A stretch of DNA of 64,000 nt, taken from JAEUPI01 sp046348365. GTDB taxonomy: Bacteria > Pseudomonadota > Gammaproteobacteria > Burkholderiales > Burkholderiaceae_C. The stretch covers positions 682,001 to 746,000 of the forward strand of contig JAXMEL010000001.1 of the NCBI GenBank assembly GCA_046348365.1, given 5' to 3'. Numbering within the stretch: position 1 is the first letter of the stretch; the number at the start of each line of letters is the position of its first letter. The notes below the pieces were generated by a model. It ran no database searches and was not told the DNA's origin. It was given only the letters and a program-made list of their open reading frames with translations. Shown piece by piece: positions 1 to 10,100 of this stretch. The position numbers and the translations under genes are program-made.

Positions 1-1639
1 CACCCTCGCCCACCTGTGCGCTGACAAAGACGAAGCCGCGCATCGCACGGCGCATCAGGTCGCGCGCGATGCCCAGCGACTTCAGCAGCTCCGACACCGG
101 CGGCTGCGCACCGAGCACATGCCGGAGCCCGTCGACCACGAGGCTGCCGACACACACCATGCGATCCGACGAGATGCCCTCGCGATACAGCGTGTAGTGC
201 GTCTTCAGCATCGGCGTGTAGAGCACCTCCGACATGCGGTCGAGGATCACCGCGTTCAGGTCGCAGCCATGGTCCTGCATCTCACGGCGATGCCCGGCAC
301 CGAGCCGCGCCAGCGGCAGGCCGCGCTTGCTGGCGAGGTACACGCACGACAGCACGGCGTCGCTGTCGCCGCTGGAAATCACCGCCACCGGCGCGAGTTG
401 ATCCAGCAGTTCGCCGAAACGCAGCACGGCGCCGGCGATGCGGTCTGCCACCGGCCCGAACGACGCACCGAGGTGAACCTCCGCTGCCAGGGCACCGCTG
501 TAGTCGCCGGGCATGCCGTCGGCTTCCACGGTGGTCGCGATGCCGGGGTTGACCAGCACCACCGACGGCAGGGTTTCGTCGTTGCGCATGGCCGCGGCAA
601 GAGCAGCGAACTTCAGATAGGCAAGCGGCGTGTCCGCCACGCACACCAGCGGCCGCGACAGGTTGCCGAACTCCTGCTCGGCACGCATGACACGCACGAC
701 TTCCTGCGCGAGACTCGGCACGCTGATACGGCCGGCAGCCGGGGCCTGATCGGCATCGTCGGGCATCAGTGTCGGAACGTTGCCGGGCGACGGCGCCGAC
801 GCGGCCGATACGGCGCGAATGCCACCGGTCTCGCGGGCCAGCTCCTTGCCGGTTTCCTCGACGATCTGTGCCGTGATGTCGTTCTGCTCGCCCAGGAAGG
901 CCGCCAGGAGCAGCCGATTGCACAGCAGATTGATCTTGCGAGGGATCCCGCCGGTCCATTTGAAGATCTCGGCGAACGCTCCCTCGGCGAAGGCGGGGCG
1001 AGCGCCATCCCAGCCCACGTGGTGCAGCCGATGCTCCACATAGGCCTGGGTTTCCTCGGCAGACAACGGGCCGAGGTGGCACGACGCGATCACTCGCTGC
1101 CGCAGCTGCTCCATCGCGGGCGACTCGAGCTGCTTTCGCAGCTCAGGCTGACCCACGAGGAAACTCTGCAGCAAGGCATGGTTGCCGAGCTGGAAGTTCG
1201 ACAACATGCGGATTTCTTCGATCGCCTCGCGGCCCAGGTTCTGGGCCTCGTCCACGATCAGCAGTGCCCGCCGGCCCTGGGCCGCCACATCGGTAAGGAA
1301 GGCTTCGAGGCTCGCCAGCAACTGCGCCTTGGACGTGCCTTGCGCAGCCACGCCGAAGGCGGTGAGGATCGACTGGAGCAGCTCGCCCGACTCGAGCTGT
1401 GTGTTCAGCACCTGACCGGCAACCACTTGATCCGTATCGAGCTCGCCCAGCAGCGTGCGCACGAGCGTGGTCTTGCCGGCGCCGACCTCGCCGGTGACGA
1501 CGATGAAGCCCTCGCCCTGGTGCACGCCGAACTTCAGGTACGACAGCGCGTTGCTGTGGCCTCGACTGCCGAAGTAGAACGACGGATCCGGGTTCAGCTG
1601 GAAGGGTGAACCGTTGAGGCCAAAATAGCTTTCGTACAT
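1..1639 (-). CDS. XrtA-system ATPase fused to a UDP-GlcNAc 2-epimerase-like domain (3' end beyond the window)
   Basis: The reading frame starts at an ATG whose first base is 1639 and stays open to the left edge (about 546 codons seen). The N-terminus MYESYFGLNGSPFQLNPDP and the following AAA module match the ExeA-like ATPases of exosortase-A/PEP-CTERM polysaccharide loci (TIGR03015 type). The Walker A motif GEVGAGKTT lies near residue 50 and the Walker B motif LLIVDEAQNL near residue 130. From about residue 310 the chain changes to a WecB-like UDP-N-acetylglucosamine 2-epimerase fold, with GDSD, GAGHR and VGSLVVDGL motifs. By my alignment, two glutamates that catalyse the reaction in WecB are Gly (GAGHR in place of EAGLR) and Asp, so this domain may be non-catalytic. 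The ATPase probably assists EPS export or assembly at the inner membrane. The family call for the first half is firm; the role of the second half is inferred. Confidence 0.85.
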   Translation of the reverse strand, partial: MYESYFGLNGSPFQLNPDPSFYFGSRGHSNALSYLKFGVHQGEGFIVVTGEVGAGKTTLVRTLLGELDTDQVVAGQVLNTQLESGELLQSILTAFGVAAQGTSKAQLLASLEAFLTDVAAQGRRALLIVDEAQNLGREAIEEIRMLSNFQLGNHALLQSFLVGQPELRKQLESPAMEQLRQRVIASCHLGPLSAEETQAYVEHRLHHVGWDGARPAFAEGAFAEIFKWTGGIPRKINLLCNRLLLAAFLGEQNDITAQIVEETGKELARETGGIRAVSAASAPSPGNVPTLMPDDADQAPAAGRISVPSLAQEVVRVMRAEQEFGNLSRPLVCVADTPLAYLKFAALAAAMRNDETLPSVVLVNPGIATTVEADGMPGDYSGALAAEVHLGASFGPVADRIAGAVLRFGELLDQLAPVAVISSGDSDAVLSCVYLASKRGLPLARLGAGHRREMQDHGCDLNAVILDRMSEVLYTPMLKTHYTLYREGISSDRMVCVGSLVVDGLRHVLGAQPPVSELLKSLGIARDLMRRAMRGFVFVSAQVGEG

Positions 1640-1908
1640 GGGCGATTCCGTTGTCGCAAGACATCGTACGCGCCAGCCGTCGATCAGGGTGGCCGCTCGC
1701 GACGCTGCGAAATGAGCGTTTCAGCGCCTCCAGCAGGCGCGGTGATCGATTCTGGCGGAAACCGTGCCGACGATCGAGTAGTCTGGACCACCCACGTTGA
1801 CGGTAGCAGCCGTCGCCGCGCCGTGGATACCAAACCACGGCCCGTCCGCCCCGTCATGGCGCGGCGTAGCGCAGCCATGGGCACGCTACTTGCAGTAAGC
1901 CCGCGGTG

Positions 1909-2898
1909 CTACCCAGGCTGTTGGAAGATCGGCTCGACCAGCATCGGCCTCGCATGCAGATATTGCGTGGTGCGCCGCTTGGCTTCGATGTCGGCGTAGA
2001 TTCTCTGGGCGCGCTCCACGTCGATGTTCAGCGCCGTCGCAAGCTCCTGCGCCGGACGCTGATGATTGTGCGCCCATAGCGCCAGATCCATCTCGGCGTA
2101 CGGCAGCGCGAAGTAGAACTCGTCCTGACCCTGGGCAAGAGAATAGGTGTCGGTGGTGGGCACGGCGCTGCAGATGTCATCCGGCAACCCGAGATGCCGT
2201 GCCATCGCATAGACCTGCGTCTTGTAGAGATGCGCGATGGGCTTCAAGTCAGCCGAACCGTCGCCGTTCTTGACGAAGAAGCCTTGGTCATACTCCAAAC
2301 GATTCGGCGTTCCGACCACAGCGTAGTGCAGTCGATCAGCGTGGTAGTACTCGATCGTCTTGCGCACGCGTTGCTTGAAATTGGTGGCCGCCACGATTTG
2401 CAGGTATTCCGCGAACGGTAGGCGCTTCTCCTGTCGTTCACCGTCGGGCGACTCGACGACCAACTTGAAGTAGTTGATCCCGCCGGTCGCGCCGCCCGCG
2501 ATGACGATCTTGTTCTTCCAGGTGTCGCCGTAGTCGGGGAACACGCGCCGAATCGCGGCGTCGCGTTGGCGATAACAGCCGAGGCCTTCGAGCGCAGGCG
2601 CGATGTCGTTGACTTCATAGGCAATGCCCAGGTGTTCGGCAAGCATCCGGCCGCGTTGCAGGCTGGTGCCGCTCGAGTCTGTTTCCGGCAGGAGCAGACC
2701 GAAGACCTTCTTGGGCCCCAGCGCATGAACCGCCAGCGCGGCACAGGTCGAACTATCGATTCCACCTGAAATCGCAACCACCAAGCCACGCCGGTGCAAC
2801 TTGCTGGACAGCGTTTCGGTGATCCAGCTCGCGATTCGGTTGGATTCGGCGGCCAGGTCCAATGTCAAGACGCCAGGATTGAGGGGCAGTTTGTTCAT
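1909..2898 (-). CDS. NAD(+) synthase-like ATP-pyrophosphatase (NadE family)
   Basis: The protein has 329 aa from the ATG at 2898; a longer frame reaches 2943, but the homologous sequence begins with MNKLPLNP. It has the N-type PP-loop SGGIDSS near residue 47, which binds and adenylates substrate, and the downstream blocks VGTPNRLEYDQGFFVKNGDGSADLKPIAHLYKTQV typical of ammonia-dependent NAD synthases. NadE-like proteins of this kind recur in polysaccharide loci, where the amidated substrate may be a sugar or acyl adduct and not deamido-NAD. It is divergent from asnB copy 1 and lies just downstream of nothing coding on its own strand within 600 bp. I call the family confidently but not the true substrate. 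No glutaminase domain is present, so ammonia must come from elsewhere, possibly from the AsnB proteins. Confidence 0.8.
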   Translation of the reverse strand: MNKLPLNPGVLTLDLAAESNRIASWITETLSSKLHRRGLVVAISGGIDSSTCAALAVHALGPKKVFGLLLPETDSSGTSLQRGRMLAEHLGIAYEVNDIAPALEGLGCYRQRDAAIRRVFPDYGDTWKNKIVIAGGATGGINYFKLVVESPDGERQEKRLPFAEYLQIVAATNFKQRVRKTIEYYHADRLHYAVVGTPNRLEYDQGFFVKNGDGSADLKPIAHLYKTQVYAMARHLGLPDDICSAVPTTDTYSLAQGQDEFYFALPYAEMDLALWAHNHQRPAQELATALNIDVERAQRIYADIEAKRRTTQYLHARPMLVEPIFQQPG

Positions 2899-3512
2899 GC
2901 AGCGCGACCAGTTGAGCGTGTGGGCATGGCGCCACGTTACCAATCGACGAAACCAGCGAGTCTGTCCCGTGTGTCAGATCTCTCCAGAATCATCGCATCG
3001 TCACGTAGGCGACGCAGTAGACCTCTTCGAGGTGCGCCATCAATCTAAGAAGGCCGGTAGAGTGGAAGAGTTTCACTACGACTCTCAGAATTGTCCCCGA
3101 TTCCATTCGCGGCTGGTCGTCAACGAACACCACTGAATTTGGGGGCAAACCACCTCTACATCTTGGACGGTTTCGACTGCCATGCCGCGCCGAGGCGAGG
3201 TCCATCCATCGCAAGTGGCAGTGTCCGACGTCGCCAACTCCATGTGCCTTGCACAAGCCCCCGAACGCGGGGGCACCAGCGCACCGTGATGCCATTCGCG
3301 CGGTGATTGGCGTTGCCACTCGCCGAGCGAGGATGAGTGTGGTCGTTCCGACCCAGGTGTCGACACAATGTGGGCCACGAGGCGCGTCGCACGTTGGACT
3401 CGCCGAGCGACGCTCTATTCGATCGATTGGTGCGCCGTCTCAATTTCCACGGAATCAGAGAGCATCGCCGTCGCGCCGCGATTGGACCTCACAGCGACTC
3501 GGAGAACATAGG
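2899..3512. other. Divergent intergenic region between nadE-like and asnB genes
   Basis: These 614 bases separate the minus-strand NadE-like start from the plus-strand AsnB start. All open frames here are short, overlap one another on both strands and show no recognisable domain, so I see no gene. The region must hold the promoters of both flanking genes, but I found no convincing -35/-10 or -24/-12 pair. A GGAG at 3501-3504 is the ribosome binding site of the AsnB gene. Confidence 0.5.
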
Positions 3513-5378
3513 ATGTGCGGGATTGCGGGCCTTGTCGATGACATGGGGCGTGCCTCTGACCCAACAAGGACGTTGGCGTCCCTCGCCCACCGGGGGCCCG
3601 ACGGTGCCGGACAGGTCAGCCTTGCCATTGGCAAGTCCACGGTCTGGCTCGGACACACGCGCTTGGCGATCCAAGATCTCACGGAATCCGGGGCGCAACC
3701 CATGGCCAGCGCCGATGGCCGCTGGCTCATCACATTCAACGGTGAGATCTACAACCACCTAGACCTGCGACTCGAACTGTCGCGGACTTGGCGCGGACAT
3801 TCGGACACCGAGACACTGGTCGAGGCCATCAGTGCATGGGGCGTCGAGGGGACCGTGCCGCGACTCAACGGCATCTTCGCTTTTGCTGCGCTCGACCGGG
3901 TGCACGGTCGCCTGTTCCTCGTGCGGGACCCGTTTGGTGTCAAGCCGCTTTACTTCACCGAAGGGAACGGGACCTTTGGCTTCTCTTCCGAGATACGTAC
4001 GTTGTCGTTGATGACCGCGCGGCGCTACGCGATCGATCGCGAATCCTTGAGCACATTCTTGAGTCTCCGCTTCGTTCCATCGCCGAATACGCTGCTGGCT
4101 GGAATCATGCGATTGCCGCCGGGACACATGCTCAGCCGATCGATCCTTGACGGCTCGCAAGAAGTGGTCTGCTACGTCAAGCCGACTGCCGAACAGTTCT
4201 CGGGCAGTCTCGATGAGGCGACCAACCAGTATCAACACAAGGTCGCAATGGCCGTGAGGCGGCAATTGCTGTCCGACGTGCCTGTCGGTGTGCTCCTCTC
4301 TGGGGGTATCGACTCGGCAGTTGTTGCCGCCATGGCTGTAGAGGCCGGAGTCCGGACTCCTTGTTTCACCGTCGGCTATCGGGACCAAACAAGTGCCTGC
4401 GAGATCGACGATGCGGCACACACAGCAAAGGTCCTTGGCTTGCCGCATCACGTCGTGCGTGTCGATCACGAGCAACTCTGGCAGGCATTTGCTTTCGCCG
4501 TTGGCGCCACCGAAGAGCCGCTGGTCACGACTTCAGTGTTGCCGATGTGGTACCTTTGCCAGCGAGCGCATCAGGACGTCAAGGTGGTGCTCACAGGGCA
4601 AGGTAGCGATGAACTGTTGGGGGGCTATCGTCGCTACCAAGGAGAGTTGTATAGGAGATTGCCGCTCTTCAGACATCTGATGCACGCAGCCAGGCCTGTT
4701 CTCGACCGATGGCCAAGAGTCCCTGATGCAATCGAGCGTGGCGCCCAATCGGCCTGGATCGAGGACGAGTGCGCTCGTTTCGAAAGCGAGTACTGCGTCT
4801 TTCCCGCGAGCTGGCGCAATTCACTCGTTGGCGACAGTGGTTCGGGCCGCGCGCTGTCGTCGATACGACACTGGCTTGACTGGGCATCCACTGGCCGACA
4901 CCTGTCTTCCGTTGAGAAGATGATGAGTGTCGACATGCGACTCGGACTCGCGGACGATTTGTTGTTGTACGGCGACAAGGTCAGCATGGCGCATAGTCTC
5001 GAGGCACGCGTGCCACTGCTTGACACTGAACTCGTCACATTCGTCGAGTCGCTGCCCGAAAACTACAAGCTGGCCCTGAGGCGCTCCAAAATCGTCCACA
5101 AGCAAATGGCCGATCGGTACCTACCTAGCGCGATTGTCAATCGGCCGAAGCGCGGCTTTCAGGTTCCATTCGGCGACATGATCCGCGCGGCATGGCGTGA
5201 CCGATGCGAAAGCACGCTTTTCTCTGGCCATGCACTCGCTGATTTGGGGATCAATGCATCTGCTGTGCGTCGCGTCTGGGACGAACACCAACGCAGCTTC
5301 CGTGATCGCTCCCGGCAACTGTATGCCCTATTGGGTCTGATTGAGTGGATGAACGGTCTGCACCACGTGATCGAGTAG
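3513..5378 (+). CDS. asnB: Asparagine synthetase (glutamine-hydrolysing) family amidotransferase, copy 1
   Basis: The protein has 621 aa. The start is fixed by the Ntn glutaminase sequence MCGIAGL, in which Cys2 becomes the nucleophile, with a GGAG ribosome binding site 8 nt upstream. The N-terminal class II amidotransferase domain (to about residue 200) has HRGPDGAG and FNGEIYNH. The C-terminal synthetase domain has the PP-loop LLSGGIDSAV near residue 268, and later TGQGSDELLGGY and the EARVPLLD block. It transfers glutamine-derived ammonia to an adenylated carboxylate. XrtA/EPS loci usually encode such an enzyme (TIGR03108-like), where it is thought to amidate a sugar or lipid part of the polymer and not aspartate. 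It is monocistronic, converging on the methyltransferase at 5475. A second, clearly different copy lies at 29439. Confidence 0.9.
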   Translation: MCGIAGLVDDMGRASDPTRTLASLAHRGPDGAGQVSLAIGKSTVWLGHTRLAIQDLTESGAQPMASADGRWLITFNGEIYNHLDLRLELSRTWRGHSDTETLVEAISAWGVEGTVPRLNGIFAFAALDRVHGRLFLVRDPFGVKPLYFTEGNGTFGFSSEIRTLSLMTARRYAIDRESLSTFLSLRFVPSPNTLLAGIMRLPPGHMLSRSILDGSQEVVCYVKPTAEQFSGSLDEATNQYQHKVAMAVRRQLLSDVPVGVLLSGGIDSAVVAAMAVEAGVRTPCFTVGYRDQTSACEIDDAAHTAKVLGLPHHVVRVDHEQLWQAFAFAVGATEEPLVTTSVLPMWYLCQRAHQDVKVVLTGQGSDELLGGYRRYQGELYRRLPLFRHLMHAARPVLDRWPRVPDAIERGAQSAWIEDECARFESEYCVFPASWRNSLVGDSGSGRALSSIRHWLDWASTGRHLSSVEKMMSVDMRLGLADDLLLYGDKVSMAHSLEARVPLLDTELVTFVESLPENYKLALRRSKIVHKQMADRYLPSAIVNRPKRGFQVPFGDMIRAAWRDRCESTLFSGHALADLGINASAVRRVWDEHQRSFRDRSRQLYALLGLIEWMNGLHHVIE

Positions 5379-5474
5379 AAGCAGCAACGGGGCTTCGACG
5401 CTAATCGGCCCCAGAGTTGGACTCGCCGTCCAGTTGACGGAAGCGGCCACTTGCCCAAGCACGGCTGGCCCCGC

Positions 5475-6278
5475 TCAGCTCTTCACGGCCACCACAACTC
5501 TCTCGAAGAAGCAGCTGTAGGCAGCTCGAACTGCAGGTATCACTGTCTGTATCCAGTAGAGCGCTCGGGCCTTGCGAGAGGGAGAATGGCGCAGATACAC
5601 GTCCTCGACGAACCGAACGGTGCTGAAATGTCGTTCGAACTCGCGCCGCAACTCGGTCGCCGCAAGATAGTTTGTGTGCTCGCGAAGGTAGTCGACGTTC
5701 AGTCGCGCAACCTGAGATGCGCTCATGCCACTCTGGAATTCGTTCCTGACGCCCAACAGAGCCCATAGGTGAAGCCAGGCGGTGTTTTGCCACACGCCCG
5801 CGAATGGAACGTTGACGTGTGCTTCGACCGGCTTCCAACGCGGCGGAAACAGATGCAGCGCAACGCCTCCTGGCTTCAATACTCGCTGGGTCTCCTTGAT
5901 TGCAACGGGATAGTTCCTGACATGCTCAAAGACCTGGTTCGACACGACGACATCGAACGTGTGATCGTCGAACGGAAGTCGATAGGGCTCGGTCCGAATC
6001 AGTCGCAGCACGCCCTGCGAGTAGAGCGTCCGGCACTCGTCGCTGTCCGAGTATTGGGCGACGTCACACCCCAACGCCTGGTACCCACGCGATCGCCATT
6101 CCATGACCTCCTTACCGTCACCACACCCGAAGTCGAGCAACGCAGCCCCGGTGGGCAGCCCGCCGGTCACGTCTTCAATGATGGCCTGTCGGTGCGAAAT
6201 GCTCTGGTTCACGCTCGTCCCTCCTCTCGATGGGCTGGCAGCGCGCGGGCGAGAACCGGTTGATGCCACTATCGACAT
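5475..6278 (-). CDS. Class I SAM-dependent methyltransferase
   Basis: The protein has 267 aa from the ATG at 6278. A longer frame starts with TTG at 6311, which I consider less likely. Motif I is LLDFGCGDGKE (about residue 47 from this ATG), followed by FDVVVSNQVFEHVRN (motif IV/post-I, with the usual EHV) and LKPGGVALHLFPP (motif VI). This is the Methyltransf_11/UbiE-type fold. Neighbours are AsnB copy 1 (convergent, 96 bp apart) and the NRPS operon (divergent). Methylation of a sugar, of the NRPS product or of a lipid are all possible; the sequence does not distinguish them. The C-terminal part, with many aromatic residues (WLHLWALLG, RALYWIQTV), may be substrate-specific. Confidence 0.75.
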   Translation of the reverse strand: MSIVASTGSRPRAASPSRGGTSVNQSISHRQAIIEDVTGGLPTGAALLDFGCGDGKEVMEWRSRGYQALGCDVAQYSDSDECRTLYSQGVLRLIRTEPYRLPFDDHTFDVVVSNQVFEHVRNYPVAIKETQRVLKPGGVALHLFPPRWKPVEAHVNVPFAGVWQNTAWLHLWALLGVRNEFQSGMSASQVARLNVDYLREHTNYLAATELRREFERHFSTVRFVEDVYLRHSPSRKARALYWIQTVIPAVRAAYSCFFERVVVAVKS

Positions 6279-7188
6279 GATGTTCGAAACACGACGCTCT
6301 TCGACGATCAACGGTAAGTACTCTAGCGTCGGGTTGACATTGCCGCCAAGTGATGCCGTCGATCGTCAACCGTGGCCCGAGACGTGTCACTGACCAAGCG
6401 AATCGCACGCTGAATGTAGACCACAGGGATCGCTCATCGTGATCGATCAACTCGAACGCACGCAACACCCCCCAAGATTGAGTGTCGCGCACCGGCTCGC
6501 GCCGACGAAGACTGCCCTGACTCGCCTGTACGAATCTGTCTATTGCCACACTCTGCCTAGCGATCGAAGCACCGACATCAGTGCACCCTAAAGAGCAGTT
6601 GCGATGGCGCGCAAATTGCCGCTTTGCCGATGGATTCGAATGCTCTATTTGTAAGGCGCGAATTGGTAGTCGCACATGCGCAATCGAGCGGCGTACCGAC
6701 GACTCAGGCCCGATCAACGCACTTGCGCGCGTCGATGTCCAGTTCGCGTGACAGCACGCAGGCGAAGCCGCCTTCTCGGACTTGCCTTCGGGCATGACGT
6801 GCGCCACTCATTGTTAACACTTCGGTGCTGTTACACATCTGGACGGGCGGGTTACGCCGCGCAGCTCCGATGACAGTTGCCACACCAGGTTCTTGACACA
6901 TATTCGCGTTCGCTGGTCCGGACTTGCGATCTGAGTCCGTGACATTGCGGAACAATCCCGGGCAAGAATGGGCGTCGCAATGACCTCGACAGAATAGGCG
7001 TGTCGACGAGCCCCCGAACTGCGGTGTGTGCGACGACCTTCGCAGCTTTAGGATTGGCAGACCGGTTACTCGAACGGCTGTTCTGGTCAACGGTCAAGCT
7101 GATCCGGCGTCGCTCGCGCGACCGGTGAAGCCTCGACACGACTTGAGCGACGACGTCGCCGACAGATCGCACCAAAAGCCGTATTACT
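6279..7188. promoter_or_regulatory. Long divergent leader upstream of the NRPS/PKS operon
   Basis: These 910 non-coding bases separate the methyltransferase from the first NRPS gene and are the only place the six-gene operon promoter can be, apart from internal promoters. TTGACA occurs at 6335-6340 and 6893-6898, but neither has a good -10 hexamer at 17 bp, so I do not call a promoter. Frames here are short and composition-driven. The NRPS starts with GTG at 7189 with no obvious Shine-Dalgarno sequence. The length suggests a regulated promoter or a long 5' leader. Confidence 0.35.
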
Positions 7189-10100
7189 GTGACTCCCGTA
7201 TCGCCCAAAACCACCGACGCATACGCGCTCTCGCCCACTCAGGCGGGAATGCTGTTTCACGCCCTGAAGGATCGCAATACCGGCGTCGACATCGAGCAGG
7301 TCTGCATGACGCTGTCGGAGCGGCTCGACATGTCGCGCTTCTCGCGCGCATGGAATGCAGTCATCGCGCGTCACACGATCCTTCGCACACGATTTCGCTG
7401 GGAGGGCACTCCGGAGCCCCTGCAAGAGGTGGTCGAGTGCGCCGAGATCCCGGTCACGAGTGTCGATTGGAGCGCACTCGATCCCTCGTCGATCGAAGCT
7501 CGGTGGGCGCAGCAACTAGCCGCGGATCGGCAACAGGACTTCGACCTCGCGCTCGCACCGGCGATGCGGCTGTTCGTGGCCCGTGCGAAGGCCGACGACT
7601 ATCGGGTGATATGGACGTTTCACCACGCCTTGCTCGATGGACGTTCGTTTCCCGTCGTCCTGCGCGAAGTCTTCGAGATCTATGAAGCGTCGCTTGACGG
7701 AAGAACGACGTCGCTTCCCGAGCCCAGCCCGTTCCGCGGCTATATCGATTGGCGCGAAACGCTGGATCTGAATGAGGCCGAGCAGTATTGGCGAGCCGCA
7801 CTACGAGGTGTCGACTCGGCGACGCCGTTCGGCGTCGACATCACCTTGCCTCTACGGGCCAATCGCGCCCGTGATGCGGTATCACCTTACGCCGCAACGC
7901 AGACACGACTCTCCAGACATGTCACCGCCGGCCTGCGAGACCGGGCCCGCGCCATCGGCGTCACCGTCAACACGCTGCTCCAAGGCGCTTGGGCGTTGCT
8001 GCTGCATCGCTACAGCGGTGAATCCGATGTCGTCTTCGGTGTGACGCGGGCGGGGCGCCATACGGGGGCATCCGGCGCCGACAGTCAGGTCGGCTTGTTC
8101 ATCAACACGGTGCCTGTTCGGGTCAAGGTCGATGAGCGCCTCGGGGTCAGCGAATGGTTGCGATCGCTGCGCGATCAGCAGCTGCAGATGAGACCGTTCG
8201 AACACGCCCCGCTGGTGAAGATCCAGTCCTGGAGCAGCGTCGAGCGTGGCAAGCCGCTGTTCGAGAGCATCGTGGTCTACGACCACGAATCGCTTGATGC
8301 TCGCCTGCGGGTCGGCGGTGGCTCCTGGCAGCGGAGGAAGTTCGAATACATCGGTCAGACCAACTATCCGCTCGCACTGATCGCTTATGGCGACGACGAA
8401 ATGCTCGTGCGGCTCGAGTATTCGCGCGAGCGATTCACCGACACCACGGTCGAGCGGATGCTCGGCCATCTCACGACCGCGTTGGAGGGCCTGGCCAGTG
8501 GCCAGGCAGAACAGCTCAGACAAGTGACGCTGTTGAGTCCGCGCGAGCGCGCCTCGCTGCTGAGCTTCGGCGAGGCCTCGCGGGCTCTTCCCCGAGGCCC
8601 GACGCTCCATGAGCAGTATGAGCGGCAGGTCGAGCGCACGCCGGAGGCGATTGCATTGACGGGCGCCAGTGCGGACGGGGCACGGATCGAACTGACGTAC
8701 GCAGAGCTGAACCGGCGCGCCAACCGCGTCGCGCACAGGTTGCGTGCGCTGGGGGTCGTCGCCAATCAACTGGTCGGATTGCGCACGGACCGAAACGTCG
8801 AACTCGTCATCGGCATCCTCGGCATTCTCAAGGCCGGTGGTGCCTATCTGCCGTTGGATCCGGTGTACCCGAAGGATCGCGTCGCCTTCATGCTCGAGGA
8901 TTCGCGCGTGTCCGTTGTTCTGACACAGGCGAGTCTGCGCTCCGGGCTGGAGGGGCTCATCGACACGCTCATCTGTCTGGACGATCCCGCTCCTGCCGAT
9001 GCCGTGACCGACGCCAATCTGGCGACGATCAGCGATGCGGAGAGTCTGGCCTATGTCATCTACACGTCGGGGTCGACTGGCAAGCCGAAGGGTGTCTGCG
9101 TCACCCACCACAACGTCTCGCGGCTGTTTGCCGCGACGGACCACTGGTATGGCTTCAACGCGAACGACGTCTGGACGCTGTTCCACTCCTACTCGTTCGA
9201 CTTCTCGGTCTGGGAGCTGTGGGGTGCGCTGCTCTACGGCGGACGCCTCGTGGTCGTGTCGCTGGACGACAGCCGCAGCATCGATGCCTTCTGCGAGCTG
9301 CTTCAACGAGAGCGCGTCACGGTACTGAACCAAACCCCGACTGCGTTCCGACGCTTGATCGATGCAACCACCGACAGGCCCGAAACTGCACTTTCACTGC
9401 GCTACGTCATCTTCGGCGGCGAGGCGCTCGAACTGCAGAGCCTGAAGCCTTGGTTCGATCGCTATGGCGATGCATCGCCACAGCTGGTCAACATGTACGG
9501 CATCACCGAGACCACGGTGCACGTCACTTACCGGCCCATCACCCTGGCCGATCTCGAAGCCGGGGCTGGCAGTGTTATCGGCGCGCCCATACCCGATCTG
9601 AAGGTCTACATCCTGGATCCGCAGGGTGAGCCCGCTCCCATTGCAGTCCCCGGGGAGATTCATGTCGCGGGAGCCGGCGTGGCGTCGGGGTACCTCAATC
9701 GACCCGAGCTGAGCGCCGAGCGTTTCGTCAACGACCCGTTTGACGCCGACCCTAGCGCGCGCATGTACCGCAGCGGCGATCTGGCTCGGCGCCTCGAAAG
9801 TGGCGACATCGAGTACCTGGGGCGCATGGACCAGCAGGTCAAGATCCGAGGCTTTCGAATTGAACTTGGCGAGATCGAAGCGCTGATCGGGCGCCACCCG
9901 CAAGTGCGCCAAGTCGCGGTCATCGCACGCGAAGACGTGCCGGGCGACAAGCGGCTGGCGGCCTACCTGGTGGTCGCCGGTGCGCCCGAACAAATTGTGG
10001 AGCAACTGCGCACGAGCATTCGCTCGGCGATGCCGGACTACATGATGCCGGCGCACTTCGAGTGCCTGCAGGCACTGCCCCTCACGCAGAACGGCAAGCT

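Noticed and set aside
119..1609. A 496-codon plus-strand frame opposite the XrtA ATPase.
   Set aside because: The minus-strand frame contains Walker motifs and the family N-terminus; the plus frame is His/Arg/Gln-rich with no domain.
5379..5474. A GGGGC...GCCCC hairpin between AsnB copy 1 and the methyltransferase as a shared terminator.
   Set aside because: Only 5 paired bases with a 14-nt loop and no T-run, too weak to report.
6893..6915. A TTGACA box as -35 of the NRPS operon promoter.
   Set aside because: No acceptable -10 element lies 16-18 bp downstream, and a single hexamer is expected by chance.
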